From Phytophthora quininea (Eukaryota; Oomycota; Peronosporomycetes; Peronosporales; Peronosporaceae): a stretch of 64,000 nt of DNA. Shown in pieces: positions 33,927-46,300 of this stretch. The notes beneath the pieces were generated by a model. That model made no database searches and was not told the origin of the DNA. It saw nothing but the letters and a program-made list of their open reading frames with translations. Where the stretch lies: assembly GCA_011947345.1 (NCBI GenBank), contig JAAVTG010000519.1:1-64000 (forward strand), given 5' to 3'. The translations under genes were made by a program, and so were the position numbers. Position 1 is the first letter of the stretch. Each line of letters starts with the position of its first letter.

Positions 33927-34347
33927 CGGTGCTTCGGCTGCGGGAATTCGCTAGTGAGGACGATAGCCGAGACCAGGGGCCCACAACCAGTGCATGGCGC
34001 GCGTGGATGGGGCGGATGAGCATTGCATGCAGCATGTCGCTGTGGCCGAATGAATGGTCTCAGCAAGAACCGCCTCGATAGTCGAGGACGGCAGATGGCG
34101 GCTTTGATAGCAGCACCCGTGCTGGAAGCGTTTTGGTGCGCTGGCAACAGCGCGCGTTGTTTCTCTATTTAAGTTAGCCTTAAGTTATTTCGTGGTGAAT
34201 GAAGTTGTCTGCGGCACAGCCTCCTCTCTCGATCGAGGAGGCTGGCGAAGGTGCTCTAAGACAAGTCCGCACTCGGCAATTTCTTCTGTCGAGCGTGGGA
34301 AAATGTAAAGCGTTAGTACGCAGTAGGTTGGGGGGTCGATCGCCTGC

Positions 34348-35306
34348 TCAGTCGTTGGAGGCGGCGGTGAACAGGATCAAGCCTTTGCGGTTCGAGTCGA
34401 GCAACTGGCGCAGACGCCCCTGGTTCTTCATGTAGTACTCGTCGGCCAGGCGACGCAGCCGAGTGTTCTCCTCCCGCAGCGACTCCTTCGTGGCGAGCGT
34501 GTCGATGAAGAGCTCGCGCAGCTTGACGTCTTCTGCGCGACCAGCTGCCTTGGCGGCCTCGTCTTCCTGCTGCATGGCGCTGAGGGCGGACCGGAATCGC
34601 TGCTCCAGGCTGGTGGCCTCGCTACGCAGCGACTTGATCGTGTTCTGCACGCCCACACAAGTTGAACCGCGTCAGCGCCCTGGATATCGCAACTCCACAA
34701 CGTAAAAGAGATGGCACCGAACTTACGATCTTCTTGTAGTAGCAGCGCTTGACGATGAGCCGCTGCTTGGCGCGGCGCTCCGACTCGTTCAGCTCCGGGA
34801 AGAGCGACCGGGTGCTGCGCTTCTTGCCCGAGCTGGCGGTGGCAGCTTTCTTGGCGGGTCCGAACGAGACGCCACTACCAATCGTGGGCTCGCTCGGATT
34901 CACGAGGTTCCTGATGGTCATGGCCGGCTGCTGCGAAGAGTAGGGCGAAAATCGGCGAGGCGATCTCTTCGTGGACGTCTTACCCAGCGACCTGTTCAAA
35001 CTGAAAGCAAAAGTGAGCTGTCCGCACCTTTGACAAGCAAGAATCGCCAGCTGACCTTGAAAACGATCGCAGTCGCGGAGTGGTTTGGATGTAGCGTGAC
35101 GATTGCTTGTCTTCCGGACAGGACGCAGAGTGTACTTCTTCTTCCTCGCTGTTGTCGTCCTTGCCGTCTCGGTCGTCGCAGGCTCTTGTTGATCTGCGCT
35201 CGGGGGCTGACACGGACCTGCCCAGCTTCACCTGCTGGCTGCTGGCATTCTCGAGTTGGTTGTCGTCCTCTCCGATGCGGTTGAGGAGGTCTGCGATGCG
35301 GAGCAT
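34348..35306 (-). CDS. bZIP-type transcription factor with variant basic region (1)
   Basis: Three exons: 35306-35056, 35000-34727 and 34644-34348, with introns GTCAGC...TTTCAG and GTAAGT...GTGCAG; the joined frame is continuous at 318 codons minus stop, giving about 273 residues. The N-terminus MLRIADLLNRIGEDDNQ is followed by an acidic Ser-rich part and a basic region RRAKQRLIVKRCYYKKI that runs into heptads (IKSLRSEATSLEQRFRSAL). Aligned to classic bZIPs, the invariant Asn is Gln and the invariant Arg is Tyr. A second helix (RELFIDTLATKESLREEN) precedes the end. An intron splits the basic region from the zipper at the same place as in the neighbouring bZIP at 37036. Confidence 0.8.
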
Positions 35307-37035
35307 GGTCTCGACCGGAGATAAATAGGAGGCTTGTTGTGTACACGGGGTGGCGGTGCCCGACGTGTGGAGAGCTAGGTAAGTAGCAACACCAGGTAGG
35401 TGAGCTAAGTGACTGCCGCGGGGCAGATTCAATTGTGAGGCCGATCTCCATGGCAGGCCCGCCTGGATTGCTCGTGGAATACCCGCCGAGGCATTGCACC
35501 GCTTCGTTTGAACTGATCTTGGAGATTGACCTCGACCGCGAGTAACTTCGTTTTCGCCACACATTCGCGTCGCGGCGTCGTTGCTGAGGTGGGAACAACC
35601 TGTCACGCGAGTCCACGACACTCCAGTCCTTGTAGCCATGGCCGCTACTCACACGCGGACGGATTTTCAGGAGGCTAGGAACGATGCAGCACACACATCG
35701 GCCGTAGACAAGCGAGGCCGGCAGTCCAACGACAGGTCGAGTGAGGACGCCGCCATGGTGCAACATCTTGCAATCTCCAGGCCGCCGATACTTGGCTACA
35801 GCAGCACAAACGGACAAACATGGTGGCGTCGCAGTCGGCCAGAGTGGGCTGTGCCACGCTGTCAACGCGAAGCAATGTTACCAACGACGAGAAAGATCGG
35901 CAAACTACTCTCGGCTTGTGGGCGTGTGGGCGTGAACTTGTCGGCGCTACACCGCGACAAGCAGCGAAAAGCGGCGACTGCAGTGGCACCTTCACCACAT
36001 CGTGTGACTCGACGACGACGACGACGACGACGAACGAGTATCTTTTGCTGACACCGTGTCGATTGCAACGGTCCTGTCACCGAGACGCTCAATGACCCTC
36101 GTAGCAGTTGCCGCTGCAGCGTTTTGTTTTTGGTGGTGATGTATGGGTGAGAGGACGCACGCAATCAATAGATGGAGCTCTCACTCTGCTGAGCTCGCAC
36201 GTAGGACAGGTTTCGCAGTTGCCAGCATTGCGGAAAGCACGTTGAGCACATCGTTGGCAGTATTTCGTGGCTCTGAGCGAGCTAAGCGAGCGTTTCCGTG
36301 GCAGACGCTGCATCGGAATCGTTGAGCTGGGGGCGTCCCAACCTTCCTGTCACACGCTGGCGTTCCCTTGGACTCTGCCTCCGCCGTCGCCAAGCCCGAG
36401 AAACACATTAGCTATGTTGTTTCCTAATCGACGTCCGCCCGCGAAAATCCTCGCAGGCGAACAGCAACAACAGAGCTCGGAAACTGCTCGACAAGCATTG
36501 ACATCGGTCCCACTGCACGTTGAACAAAGAGTCAGCAAAAATGGCTAAGTCAGACCAATCAGAGCGTCCACAAAATCACAGAACATGGCTAACATGACAA
36601 TTCAGCGCGGGTGCATCATGAGCGAGAATTTCTCGTCTCCACCACCGCAACGCTGCACTCTATCACTTCTGCTAGCGCAAGCAATCGCATGAGTCAGCTA
36701 CGCGTCGTGTGTCGTCTCGAATCGACGTCAGGATCGTCGCGAGCAGAATCCATTTTTATGTCAATCGAAGAGGCACTTTTCATTGTCGATTCCAAGATCT
36801 GAGCTCTTCGACTCGAGTTTGTACGAGAGCTCCCCTTTGACGTCGACAAGTCCACCCTTGCCATCTTTCTGCTCGTGGGTGTCGTTGAACGCATCGTTGC
36901 TCACGCGCCGCCGAAATTTGCGCCGCCCCTTTTTGGCAGGTCAGATTGTGACGTCGTAGAGTCTCTGCAGAGCTCTCTCGAAGTCTTATCGGCACCGCAC
37001 ACTCGAGCGGCGAGGAGACTCGAGATTGACCGGCG
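35307..37035. other. Long intergenic region between divergent bZIP genes
   Basis: This 1.7-kb stretch separates the start of the minus-strand bZIP (35306) from the start of the plus-strand bZIP (37036) and probably holds both promoters. A perfect (CGA)n run lies at about 36013-36035. Open frames here are short, overlap on both strands and show no domain. No tRNA or other RNA gene was recognised. Confidence 0.5.
36012..36035 (+). repeat. CGA trinucleotide microsatellite
   Basis: About eight consecutive CGA units lie in the shared promoter region of two bZIP genes. They are noncoding as far as can be judged. Confidence 0.9.
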
Positions 37036-38241
37036 ATGGAGCCGTCCGAGGAGCCAGCGCCCAGGAAGAAGCGCGTGCTGGACGACCAGCAGCGCGCCAA
37101 GAACCGCCTGATTGTCAAAAAGTGTTACTACAAGAAGCTAGTACGACCATTGACATGTCAAAACGTTTCTCGGTGTAGCGTCAGTCTCACTTGTTTGCTC
37201 TCGTAGAACACGCTCAATGAACTCCGCAGCGAAGTCGAAAAGCTCGAGGCTCAGTACGACCAGCTCCTCTTTTCCCACCATCGCGAACACGCCCAGCCAA
37301 GCTCTCCAAGCGACGAGGTTAAAGCTGAGGACGAAGACCTGTCCAAGATGCACAGTGCGTACGTGCAGTTGACACAGCTGCGGAGTGCGCTGGTGAAGGA
37401 GAACGCGGAACTGAAGCGACTCGGAACGCTCTACAACACCATGGAGAAGCAGGTGGAGCAACTATCTACTGCTCAGACCAAGGCACTCGTCGCGGCTCAA
37501 GCCACACAGGAGCAAAGGCTCGCCAACCCCACGTTGGTGATTAACCCGTTGACGATGGAGCAGTGCAACGCAATTGCACGCGCAGCCTACGGTGAGATCG
37601 TGGCGTTTCGATCGAGCAAGACCCGTTTCTCGACCGGTTCGAACATCTTTGGATGGCGAGACCGTCACAAGATTTACCCTGATAAACTGGTGTTCTCGCT
37701 GGAGAAAGTCTACCATGGTCTGACCGTCGACAGGATGACCAAGGGAACGTGGAGAATCATCTCGCAGGCAGACAGCGCCGCGAAATTGTACACGAGTAAT
37801 ATGAAAACGCGCTTTCACCTCACGCAGCAGCTCGGCGACAATATGGTCATCTACCACCACACGCTCGAACGCGAGGACTCGGATGTGCGCGTCCGGACGT
37901 TCTTCATTGCCATGCGTGTCGATCTCGGGGCGGGCAGATTCTTGGTCTTCTATCGAAGCATTGACCCCAAGGCGTATCTGCGTCAGGAAGGAGAAGCGAT
38001 GGCTCGAGATCCACGAGGACGCAAGAAAGTGGAGCCCCAGAACGAGGATGTGTGGATGAACATGTTCATCTGGGGCGTCTTCGAGCCTGAAGGCGACCAC
38101 AACGAATGCTGCAGATCTGAATTCGGTGGTGTGATCGAAGGCACGACCATTGCGACGTCGGGGTGGTGGTGCCTCGAGATGCTTCAAATCTGCATGAAAA
38201 TCGAGACGCAAGTTGTTGGCTCGCAGTTCCTCTTACGTTGA
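37036..38241 (+). CDS. bZIP-type transcription factor with variant basic region (2)
   Basis: It starts MEPSEEPAPRKKRVLDDQ. Exon 1 is 37036-37140 and exon 2 is 37207-38241, with intron GTACGA...CTCGTAG. The 379-residue frame is uninterrupted. The basic region AKNRLIVKKCYYKKL keeps the Asn but has Tyr at the invariant Arg position. A zipper follows (LNELRSEVEKLEAQYDQL) and then a second coiled coil (LRSALVKENAELKRLGTLY). The C-terminal 250 residues form a conserved mixed alpha-beta domain of unknown role (WRIISQADSAAKLYTSNM, GWWCLEMLQICMKI), similar in plan to that of the bZIP at 40217 and probably START-like. It faces the arrestin gene tail to tail, 110 bp apart. Confidence 0.85.
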
Positions 38242-38350
38242 GTTGAGTATTTTCTTCATTGCCAAGCAACGATGCAAGAGTGAAGTCGATTGAATAACAA
38301 AACTAGGAAGAATGTTGTCTTCCTCTGCGTTGAAATCTTCCGAGGCAGAC

Positions 38351-39462
38351 TCAGGACAGCATTTGCAGCTGCGTTATGGTTGCGCTCAATGGAGTATTGC
38401 GATGCAGTACTTTCAGAGCCACCTCTGCATCCACAGCTTGAGCCATGAATGGCTGGCACCGGACTACTAACCGGTGTGTACACCGGAAGAAATGCGTCGC
38501 GAGGGTCGGATTTAGAGGAGTCTGCTTCTCGCTTTCAGTTAGAGGGACATTCACCACCATGTCCAGCGTTTGGCCTGCAGATGGACCGCTGACTTGCTGC
38601 GTGGAGAGCACTCGCGTGATAGTCCACTGCAGCCGCTCACCCAAATTCCGCAGCACAATATCCTCGACTAAATCCACCGAAAGCGACGCGATCGCTGTCT
38701 TGCAGGCCGAGCCGTCCAACTGGCACTGAATCGAGACGATTCCTCCCGCCACAAAAACATCTTTTGGAACTTGGATCGTCATCTCCACGCTGCCACGCTT
38801 GATGCACCAGAGCCACTGTACCATCGCCGACGTCGACATCTCCAGCGATCTTGCCGGTGGAGTTACCGTCGGTGGGGCATGAACCGTAAACTCCTGCTCG
38901 GCCTGCATGTACGCCACTGACTCACTGTCGGCTCTGAGCCAGACACTGACCTGGTAGTTAAGTTGGACTCGAAGACGCTCCACATTGCCGCTGTAGACGT
39001 TCGAGAGATCGAAGCTCGAGGGTAAATCTGCTGGAAGTTGAAAATCAAAGCGATACTCCGAGTGTCCCGGAGCGCAGACGGAGGTCGGAATCAGCACAAT
39101 CTGTAGACATCCTGGTTAGCTACGTCGTCGATGTTAAAAATCCACCGTGCTCGAACTCTCACTTTGTGCTGCAGGAAGGCCTTGTCGAATGCGTTACCAA
39201 CGGGAGTATCCCCTCCGTCGTCCCAAGCCACGTCTTCTCGACCTTGAATCAGCACCGACAGAGCTGCAAACAGAGCGATTCAGGGCAACGTAGACTTGTC
39301 AACAACTCTACCATCTGCATACGCACGTTCTTTTGCCTGCACCAACTCCACGATTGAAAGTGTGATGATGCCGCTCACAATCTCGCCCGGCGCGTAGCTT
39401 GCGCTGTCGAGAGCGACTGCCAAGCGACCACGCATGCCTTGGACCGACTCCCGCTTCGCCAT
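38351..39462 (-). CDS. Arrestin-domain protein
   Basis: It starts MAKRESVQGMRGRLAVALDS. The arrestin N fold is seen in YAPGEIVSGIITLSIVELV and the C fold in VEMTIQVPKDVFVAGGIVSI. Exon 1 ends at a GTGCGT donor and joins ALSVLIQGREDVAWDDGG after TTTGCAG. A second intron GTGAGA...CTACAG joins FLQHK to IVLIPTSVCAPGHSEYRF, the PGxHxYxF motif of arrestins. The final exon is open from 39097 to 38351. About 330 residues. Such proteins act as trafficking adaptors, in fungi and animals often recruiting ubiquitin ligases; no PPxY motif is seen here. It is divergent from the bZIP at 40217. Confidence 0.85.
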
Positions 39463-40216
39463 CGTGTGCAGCAGCCAGCAAAAACAAAACTTTGGTGTTT
39501 CCGCGCGTCGAAAACGCTCGGGCGAGGACGAGGAAAAACCGACGCAGGGAACTTGATGGGGGCAGCGCTACCTCTGATTTGTACACTCATATCGACCGCG
39601 AAAGGGAGTAGCTGACGGTGAAAGGCACATTTTCACGGGAGTTTGTAAGAAGGAACGGACCCAGCCCAAGCTCTGAGCCAGGCGAGGCTATCCGATCTTG
39701 TGTAAAAAGTATCGTCATTTGGGTCGTGACTACGGAAGACATCAGTCCGTCAAACACCGAGGCAACTGATGCTGGGGCGTTTGCCAACCGTTCGAAGCAG
39801 CGACGACCAAGCACATTTGCCGGTGCAGCAGCTATGTGTGTGGCAGTGCCTGCATGCGCACGCGGGCTTCGTAACCAGCGCTGCTTGCCCAATCTCGAAA
39901 AGACGATAGACATCCGGAGGATCCCACTTCCTGCTAGTGAAAAGACAGCAGATCTGCTCTGTCGAACTGAATCCCCTCTCGTCCTGTCAACGGCGATAGA
40001 GAGAATCGCATGGACCATTACGAACTTAAAGCACCCCGCATCAAGCCGCGCGAAACCAAGACACCGAGTTGGTGTTGTCAAAGTCAACTTCTCCAACAGC
40101 ACGTTTTCACACCCTTTCTCTACCCACCTGACTCAGCCAATCACCATCCGTTCGTACTTATGTGAATCTCCACATCTATTCAGAGCCGCAGTCTCCGAAA
40201 TCGCAGGAAGAGCGCG
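39463..40216. other. Intergenic promoter region between arrestin and bZIP genes
   Basis: No gene is called in this 754-bp divergent promoter region. A plus-strand frame (39618-40484) overlaps the start of the bZIP in another frame and looks like a shadow. Confidence 0.4.
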
Positions 40217-41461
40217 ATGGCCTTCTTCCAGCAGGCGAGTCCGAGCGCCCACGCCCCCATCGTCTACCGCCAGGAGCAGCAGCTGGCCACCCACTTCCTG
40301 CCGGAGGACTGGAGCGACACGGACCAGCAGATCTTCGAGAGTTTGCTGCTCCCGTCCCCGTCCTCGTCCTCTCTGCAGGCCTCTGAGTCCCCCACGGACG
40401 TCAAGCAAGAGCCCGCTGCCGTCGCGCCCAAGAAGAAGGTCAAGAGCTCTCGCCGGCGCGTTACGATCGAGGAGAAACGCATGAAGCATCGGGAGGTGCA
40501 GCGCCGCTTCATGCAGCGCAAAAGGATGCTGCTGGGCGTCAAGCGCACGATCGTGGCGCTCGAGAAGCAGCTGGCTGTGCTCAAGCTCTCGGGCGAGAAG
40601 AGCGCGCTCGAGAGCGAGAACAAGACGCTGCAGCACGAGGCGGACGAACAGGCCAACGCCGCAGCCGCCCCCAGCCTCGACGTGCTCGAGTCGCTCTTTG
40701 CCAGAGAAGCCCGAGCCGTAGAGCTCCAGTTCAAGGACTTTTCCGTCCAACAGTGGCAGGATCTCGTCTGCCAAACGCTGCAGTGGGTGGACGGCATTCT
40801 GACCCAGGAGGCCATGCAAGAGTCGGGCATGAACGTCATGGGATGGAGCGACAGAAGGCACGTCGAGAACACGAGCGTCAAGTTTACGCTGCACAAACAG
40901 TTCTCGCACATCTGCGCTGAGAATCTGTGGAACGTGACGTGGGAGAAACTCACGACCGACAGCTACGCGAGATTCTTCAGTCCGTCGCTCTTCATTCGGG
41001 TGTGTGCTTTTTGTTTTTAGGAAGGCGGTACTTGAAGGTTGTGGTCTGATGTTTTTGTGATTGTCTGTGGTTAGAAACACTTGCTGCAGAAAGTTTGCGA
41101 TGATGCGATCATCATCTACCGGGTGATCTGCTACCCTCAGACGGGCAGAATCTCACGAGCCATTGAGGTGATCAGTCGTGTGCGACGAGAGCACGACTTT
41201 ATCTACTTTGTGCGGACGTTGGATCTGCCAGACGTCAAGGAGCGAGTAGCTGCCACCGACATTTGGACGCAGTCGCTAACGGTGCTGCGATTCATGCCGA
41301 CCGACCCTGACCACCCAGAAGTGGGCTGTGTAGTTCAATACGGAGGCAACTACGTCAATATCCCCAAGGGCGGCGTCAAGTACTGGCTCATGGAAATTCT
41401 CTTCCTGGTGCTGCGGTTCGAGTCGTCGCTGATCTCGCCCATGTTCTCGCTGGGCAATTGA
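40217..41461 (+). CDS. bZIP-type transcription factor with variant basic region (3)
   Basis: It starts MAFFQQASPSAHAPIVYR. Exon 1 is 40217-40999 and exon 2 is 41075-41461, with intron GTGTGT...GGTTAG; the joined frame gives 389 residues. After an acidic Ser-rich activation-like part and a KKKVKSSRRR nuclear signal, the basic region KHREVQRRFMQRKRML shows His at the invariant Asn and Met at the invariant Arg. The heptads are GVKRTIVALEKQLAVLKLS. The C-terminal domain (LQWVDGILTQEAMQESG to GVKYWLMEILFLVLRFESS) resembles that of the bZIP at 37036. Neighbouring bZIPs suggest an old tandem family. Confidence 0.85.
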
Positions 41462-41781
41462 TTCAGGTAGACTGTTTTTTTAATTTATAGACATTTTGAT
41501 TACCGACACAACTTTGTCCCGACTCCAGCGAGGAAGTCAAACTCTTGGAGCGGTAAGCAGCAACGCAATAAAAGTCTACAACGGCAGCTGCATTCATCTT
41601 GGGCTGCGCGCGAACACAAGTGGTGTATTCCTATCTCGAGGTTTACTTGAATATTAATGAGCCGACGAATAGAAATAGATTGCAGCTTGAGGAGGAGATA
41701 ACTAACAAGGGGATCATGTGGATCGACGGTGCTTTGTCCGTTCACTCATCAAACAGAGCTCTTCACTTCGTGCCGACCAAG
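41462..41781. other. Intergenic between bZIP and aminotransferase
   Basis: This ~320-bp stretch has no supported gene. CACTCATCAAACAGAGC near 41743 is a weak initiator-like site for the aminotransferase. Confidence 0.35.
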
Positions 41782-43248
41782 ATGCTGTCGCTCTCCAAGC
41801 TCCAGGTGCTGCGCCCAGCGATCCGCCACGCCCGCTGCATCTCCAACCGCGTGCGCACGCTTCCTGACAACGTGTTCGCCGAGTTCTCGGCGCTGGCCGC
41901 CAAGCACGGCGCCGTCAACTTGGGCCAGGGCTTCCCAACCTTCCCGACGCCCGAGTTCGTCAAGCAGGCGGCCGTTGACGCCATCAACGACGGCCACAAC
42001 CAGTACACGAGGCCTGGGGGTCACGTCAACTACGTGGAGACGCTGGCAGAGATGTACTCGGGGCTCCTGGGAGGGAACTGAACCCCATGAAGGAGATTGT
42101 GACCTTCAATGGGGCTCAAGAAGGCATCGCGTCCATCATGGCCGCGCTGCTGGAGCCGGGGACGAGGTCCTGACGTTCGAGCCGTACTTTGACGCTTACG
42201 TGACAGTGTCGCAACTCCACGGCGTGTCGTCCAGCGGCGTGCCATTCACGTTCAATCCGGCCAAGAAGGACGCCTTCTTGAGTCAGGACGCCCATGTCAG
42301 TACCAGCTTCACGTCCCACGACTTCCAGGTGGATCTGGAGAGACTAGAGAGCATGCTAAGTCCCAAGACTAAGATGCTGGTGCTCAACACCCCGCACAAC
42401 CCCACGGGCAAAGTCTTCTCAAGCAGGAGCTGCAGCAGGTGGCCAAGGTGCTGGAGCGCCATCCGGATGTGATTGTGCTGGCTGACGAGGTGTACGAGTT
42501 CATGACATACGACGGCCTTAAGCACGAGCGACTGGCGATGCTGCCGGGTTTCTTCGACCGCACGATCTCGCTGTTCAGTGCTGGCAAGACGTTCTCCTGC
42601 ACGGGCTGGCGTACGGGGTATGCTGTGGGTCCGGACCACTTGGTGGGGCAATTACCAAGGCCCACTCCACAGTTCCATTCTGCGGCACCACTCCGTTGGA
42701 AGTGGCCTTGGCGACTGCTTTCCGTCAGGCGAAGACCAACGGCTACTACGACGAGCTCTCGGAGACGCTGCAGGTGCGACTGCATTAAGTTACGGATTAT
42801 TTTCTGCTGGGAGTAGTGTACATTAACTTACATTGAGCTGGCAGGCCAAGCGCAATCGTCTGTGCGACGCGCTGCAGGCCAACAACTGGCGCCCCATTGT
42901 CCCCGAGGGCGGCTACTTTGTGTGTTGCAATGTGGAGGGGCTCCCGTACTACGACGAGTTCCGTGGCATCGAGGTCACTTCAAACACGCTGAAGACGGTG
43001 CGTGGTGTCACTGGTCTTGTATCTCGCAGCACTCATCATGTTACGTGCCGACTGTGATAGGAGTTCCCGGACTACCAGTTCGCCTACAAGCTGGTGAAGG
43101 CTGGCCACCTGGCGGTGATCCCGACGTCGCCCTTCTTCAGCCGCGCGGAGAACCGCCTTGCCCCTGGCGTCGTTCGTCTTGCTTTCTGCAAGGATGAAAA
43201 ACGCTGGACGATTCCATCCGCGTCATTGAATCCCTCAAGGTCGAGTAA
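41782..43248 (+). CDS. Kynurenine-type aminotransferase (PLP, class I/II)
   Basis: It starts MLSLSKLQVLRPAIRHARC, a likely mitochondrial presequence. Family segments appear in order: AVNLGQGFPTFPTPEF, QYTRPGGHVNYVETLAEMY, EVLTFEPYFDAYV, LNTPHNPTGKVFS, VLADEVYEF and the PLP-lysine motif SAGKTFSCTGWRTGY (about 42585). Introns are GTGCGA...CTGGCAG (42774-42844) and GTGCGT...TGATAG (42998-43060). Four one-base losses are needed, near 42070 (GGG), 42163 (GGGG), 42420 (CAAG) and 42643 (GGGG), plus one near 43200. No other stop interrupts the protein. The likely reaction is kynurenine or glutamine transamination with 2-oxoacids. Confidence 0.85.
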
Positions 43249-43309
43249 ATCTTGAGCGCGAGGCTCACTTCGACAACTGTAGATGCACATCTGTCAGCCG
43301 TCCCATCGC

Positions 43310-46300
43310 TCAATTCTGCGGCACATTGTGCTCAATGTACTTGCGAATTTCAGTCGCGGTCTGCTCTGAGATCCACGGCAGCATTCGTCGCCAATGCATC
43401 TCGTTAAACTTGTGCACTGGAACTTGCGCCGCCGTGAAATTCTTGAAGCGGAAACTCAACGAAAGCGCGGCGCCCAACGTTAGTGCTGGGATCGAGCGGA
43501 AGAACGCTAGTCGTGAAGCAAACTCCGAGTCCAACCCCTGGGAACTGGAGTCAGGGTCGCACATGCTGGGAGATGGCAGCTCGTATCCTGTCATAAGCTC
43601 TTGGTAGGCAAGATCGTGCAGCTGAGCACACAAAGACTCAACCGTAGGCTGAACGTTGACCATTGCGTTTGGCAGCTTTCGTAAGCGCTGGATCTCACAC
43701 GTCTCTTCTCCTTGGTGAACAACAGCTACCACAAGCTTCTTATGCATCACTAGTAGCGCTCGGACTCGTGGGTGTTTCAGCACCTTTCCACCTGGAGCAG
43801 CAAGAGCTAATACACCCAATTCTCTCGCTGTCACAAAGAGAACCCCCATGCGCACGCTGAGCAGAATGTCCGCCTCCAACGAGTTCTCAACATCAATGGA
43901 GCATCCGACCCGTTTTGCTGCTTTAAAGAGTGGGAATGAGCTCGAGCCAGCAAAGTCCGAACCCACGAAGATAGTGAACGTTTGCTGTTGCTGCTGCTCC
44001 GTTTGTTTCTTCTTCTGCTGCAGATATGAGTTTGCTATACGCTTTACCGGCTCATCAGTCAGGTTCACTGTTGCCACACAGTCGTTTTTCGCATCTTGGA
44101 CAGGGAATGGCACGGCGTTGTTGCCACTCCCCAACAAGCTGAACGATGGAATCGGTTCCACATCACCTTGCGGCTCAAGGGTATGAACATCATCAGTAGA
44201 GAAAGTGGTCGTATCGCCATTCGTTGTTCGAAGCGTGCCTCCCGACCTCCCGTTATGGAGCTTTCTCTGTTGTCGTTGTTGCAGCTTTTGCAGTGCCTTC
44301 ATCCGGTTCTCTTCGATCTTCCTGCGCAATTCCGCACCATTAGTATCATCTGAAGAGGAGGCGCCACCGCTCCTGGATGACCTTGATAATGGCGATTCAA
44401 CCTCATGCATTAGCGAAGACGATCTGGCGAATCCAGACACTGTTTCCGAGGCGCTTTCTTGAATGGTAGAAATCGGTCCATTCGCGGCAAGCAAATTTAA
44501 ATTTGGCGGGACCATACCAACTTCGGGTGTCGAGTTGTTTCCCACCATCCGTTTGGGAGTGTCTGCTCTTGGCGAAGCAGAGCCCTGAAGCGGACAAACA
44601 GCCTCACCTATGACTGCAGTACCATCAGCTATGCACTCAGTCGGTTCTGTTTGTTTTGGTAGGGATGGCAAACCTGAAACACAATTCGGTTTGTCGCGTT
44701 TGCGAGAACGAGAGCGCCGTTGTGGAGACGACATTTCGCCATCTCCATTGCGCATCTCATTCAAACACGCGCGAATTATCCCCTGGGACGGCAACGCTCC
44801 CAAATGGCGACCGCCACGACGAAGCAGCAGCGGAGATGTTTGCGATTCGAATAGCGAACGAGCGTATATCGCACGCATACCGGGGCTCTTTTCTCTCTTT
44901 TTCCTCGTGTTGTTACCACCGGCATCATCTGGAGATACAGCAGACTGGGAATAGAGAAGCTGGGAGGAATCGTTAATAAATGAGTCGTCTGCTGCATCCT
45001 TGATATCGTCTCCATAATCATCATCTTCACCATCACCATTATCACCCCCACGAACCTCTGCAATGTCCTCGATATAAGTAGCCGCCAGTGCGCGGGCCGT
45101 CTCGCGGCGACGCTTAGATCTTCGAATGCGTTTCTGCCATGGAGAAGTTGCTGCTGGGGATCCGTTAAGTCTGGGCTGCGAGAACATTTGAGACTGTGAG
45201 GCGTCGTACTTTCGCTTTAGCCGTCGGAAGCATTTGAATTTCTTTTTGGCCTCTGCAGACGACGGCGATGCCAGCAAATGACTGGGGAAGTTATTACTTT
45301 TGGTGAGGGCAGCCGATCCTTGGCAGGTTTGGACTGGGGTGTTCTCTGTTGGTATGGGGCGACGTACGGACTTTTCGACTTTCGATGCATAGGGCAATAC
45401 GCAAGAAATAAAGTACCTGTCCCTGAAGCTTCTCCTTCAGGTGGGTCCAATTGATCCATGCGATATCGCGCATAAGAGGCACAGCTCACGTGGAAACCAA
45501 CCAGACACCTTTTGTGAGCACATTGAATAATGCCTTTGCCTTTGCTCGAGTGGCACAAAGAGCAGTTCAGTGTTGTACGATCCGGATCCAGTCGGCTCAA
45601 TTCGCCGAGAACAAGAGCTTCATCATCCCCCTGCTCCACATGAAGTTCTGGGATCCACAAGAAGCACTGCACATGGACCCAATGACCGCACTTAGTCATC
45701 TTGAACGCGCCACCGCGGAGTGGACACAGTTGACAGCATGGCTGACTTTTACCCTGGCGTTTGTTCTCACTTTTCACCTCGACGCACACCTCACAAAACC
45801 ACTTGTCACTTGGAACTGCACTGATTCCGTAGCAAAATTGATGCACAGCCACATTACACCCATCGCAGAAAATGATGGGGTCATCCTCGTACGATTCGCT
45901 TTCACAGCAAACAGCGCAAGAGCTCTCTTCCTCTTCAACATCTTCCTGCTCAGGTTGGGTTTCCTTGGTTTGATCTTGAGCGCCTCTGTGTGCAGGCAGA
46001 TTCGCAACGCGACATTCCACTACTCCAGATGGTTCCTCTCTTTTGACGTTGTAGTATCCGCTTCATCCACTTCCCCGTAAGATCTACAACACTAGAGGGA
46101 TTATCACTTGCGACTTGCGGTTGGATGACATTAGTCACCTCAATGTGCGCCAGTGGTGCTGCCCGTTCTATCTTCCCCTCTACCTCCTGATTAACGCCGA
46201 GTCCCGGTAATAACGCAAAAGAATACGCTGACGGCTCTTCTTCTGCCACAGAAGCAGCAGATTCATTTTGAGTACGCGGTGGTCCGTCAGCCCGATCGGG

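Noticed and set aside
36012..36035. CRISPR-like or regulatory array
   Set aside because: It is a simple CGA microsatellite without spacers.
39618..40484. 288-residue plus-strand frame upstream of the bZIP
   Set aside because: Its second half is the bZIP coding sequence read out of frame, and the first half has no domain; it is a shadow.
40133..41080. 315-residue minus-strand frame opposite the bZIP
   Set aside because: Leu/Arg-rich antisense shadow of a GC-rich coding exon.
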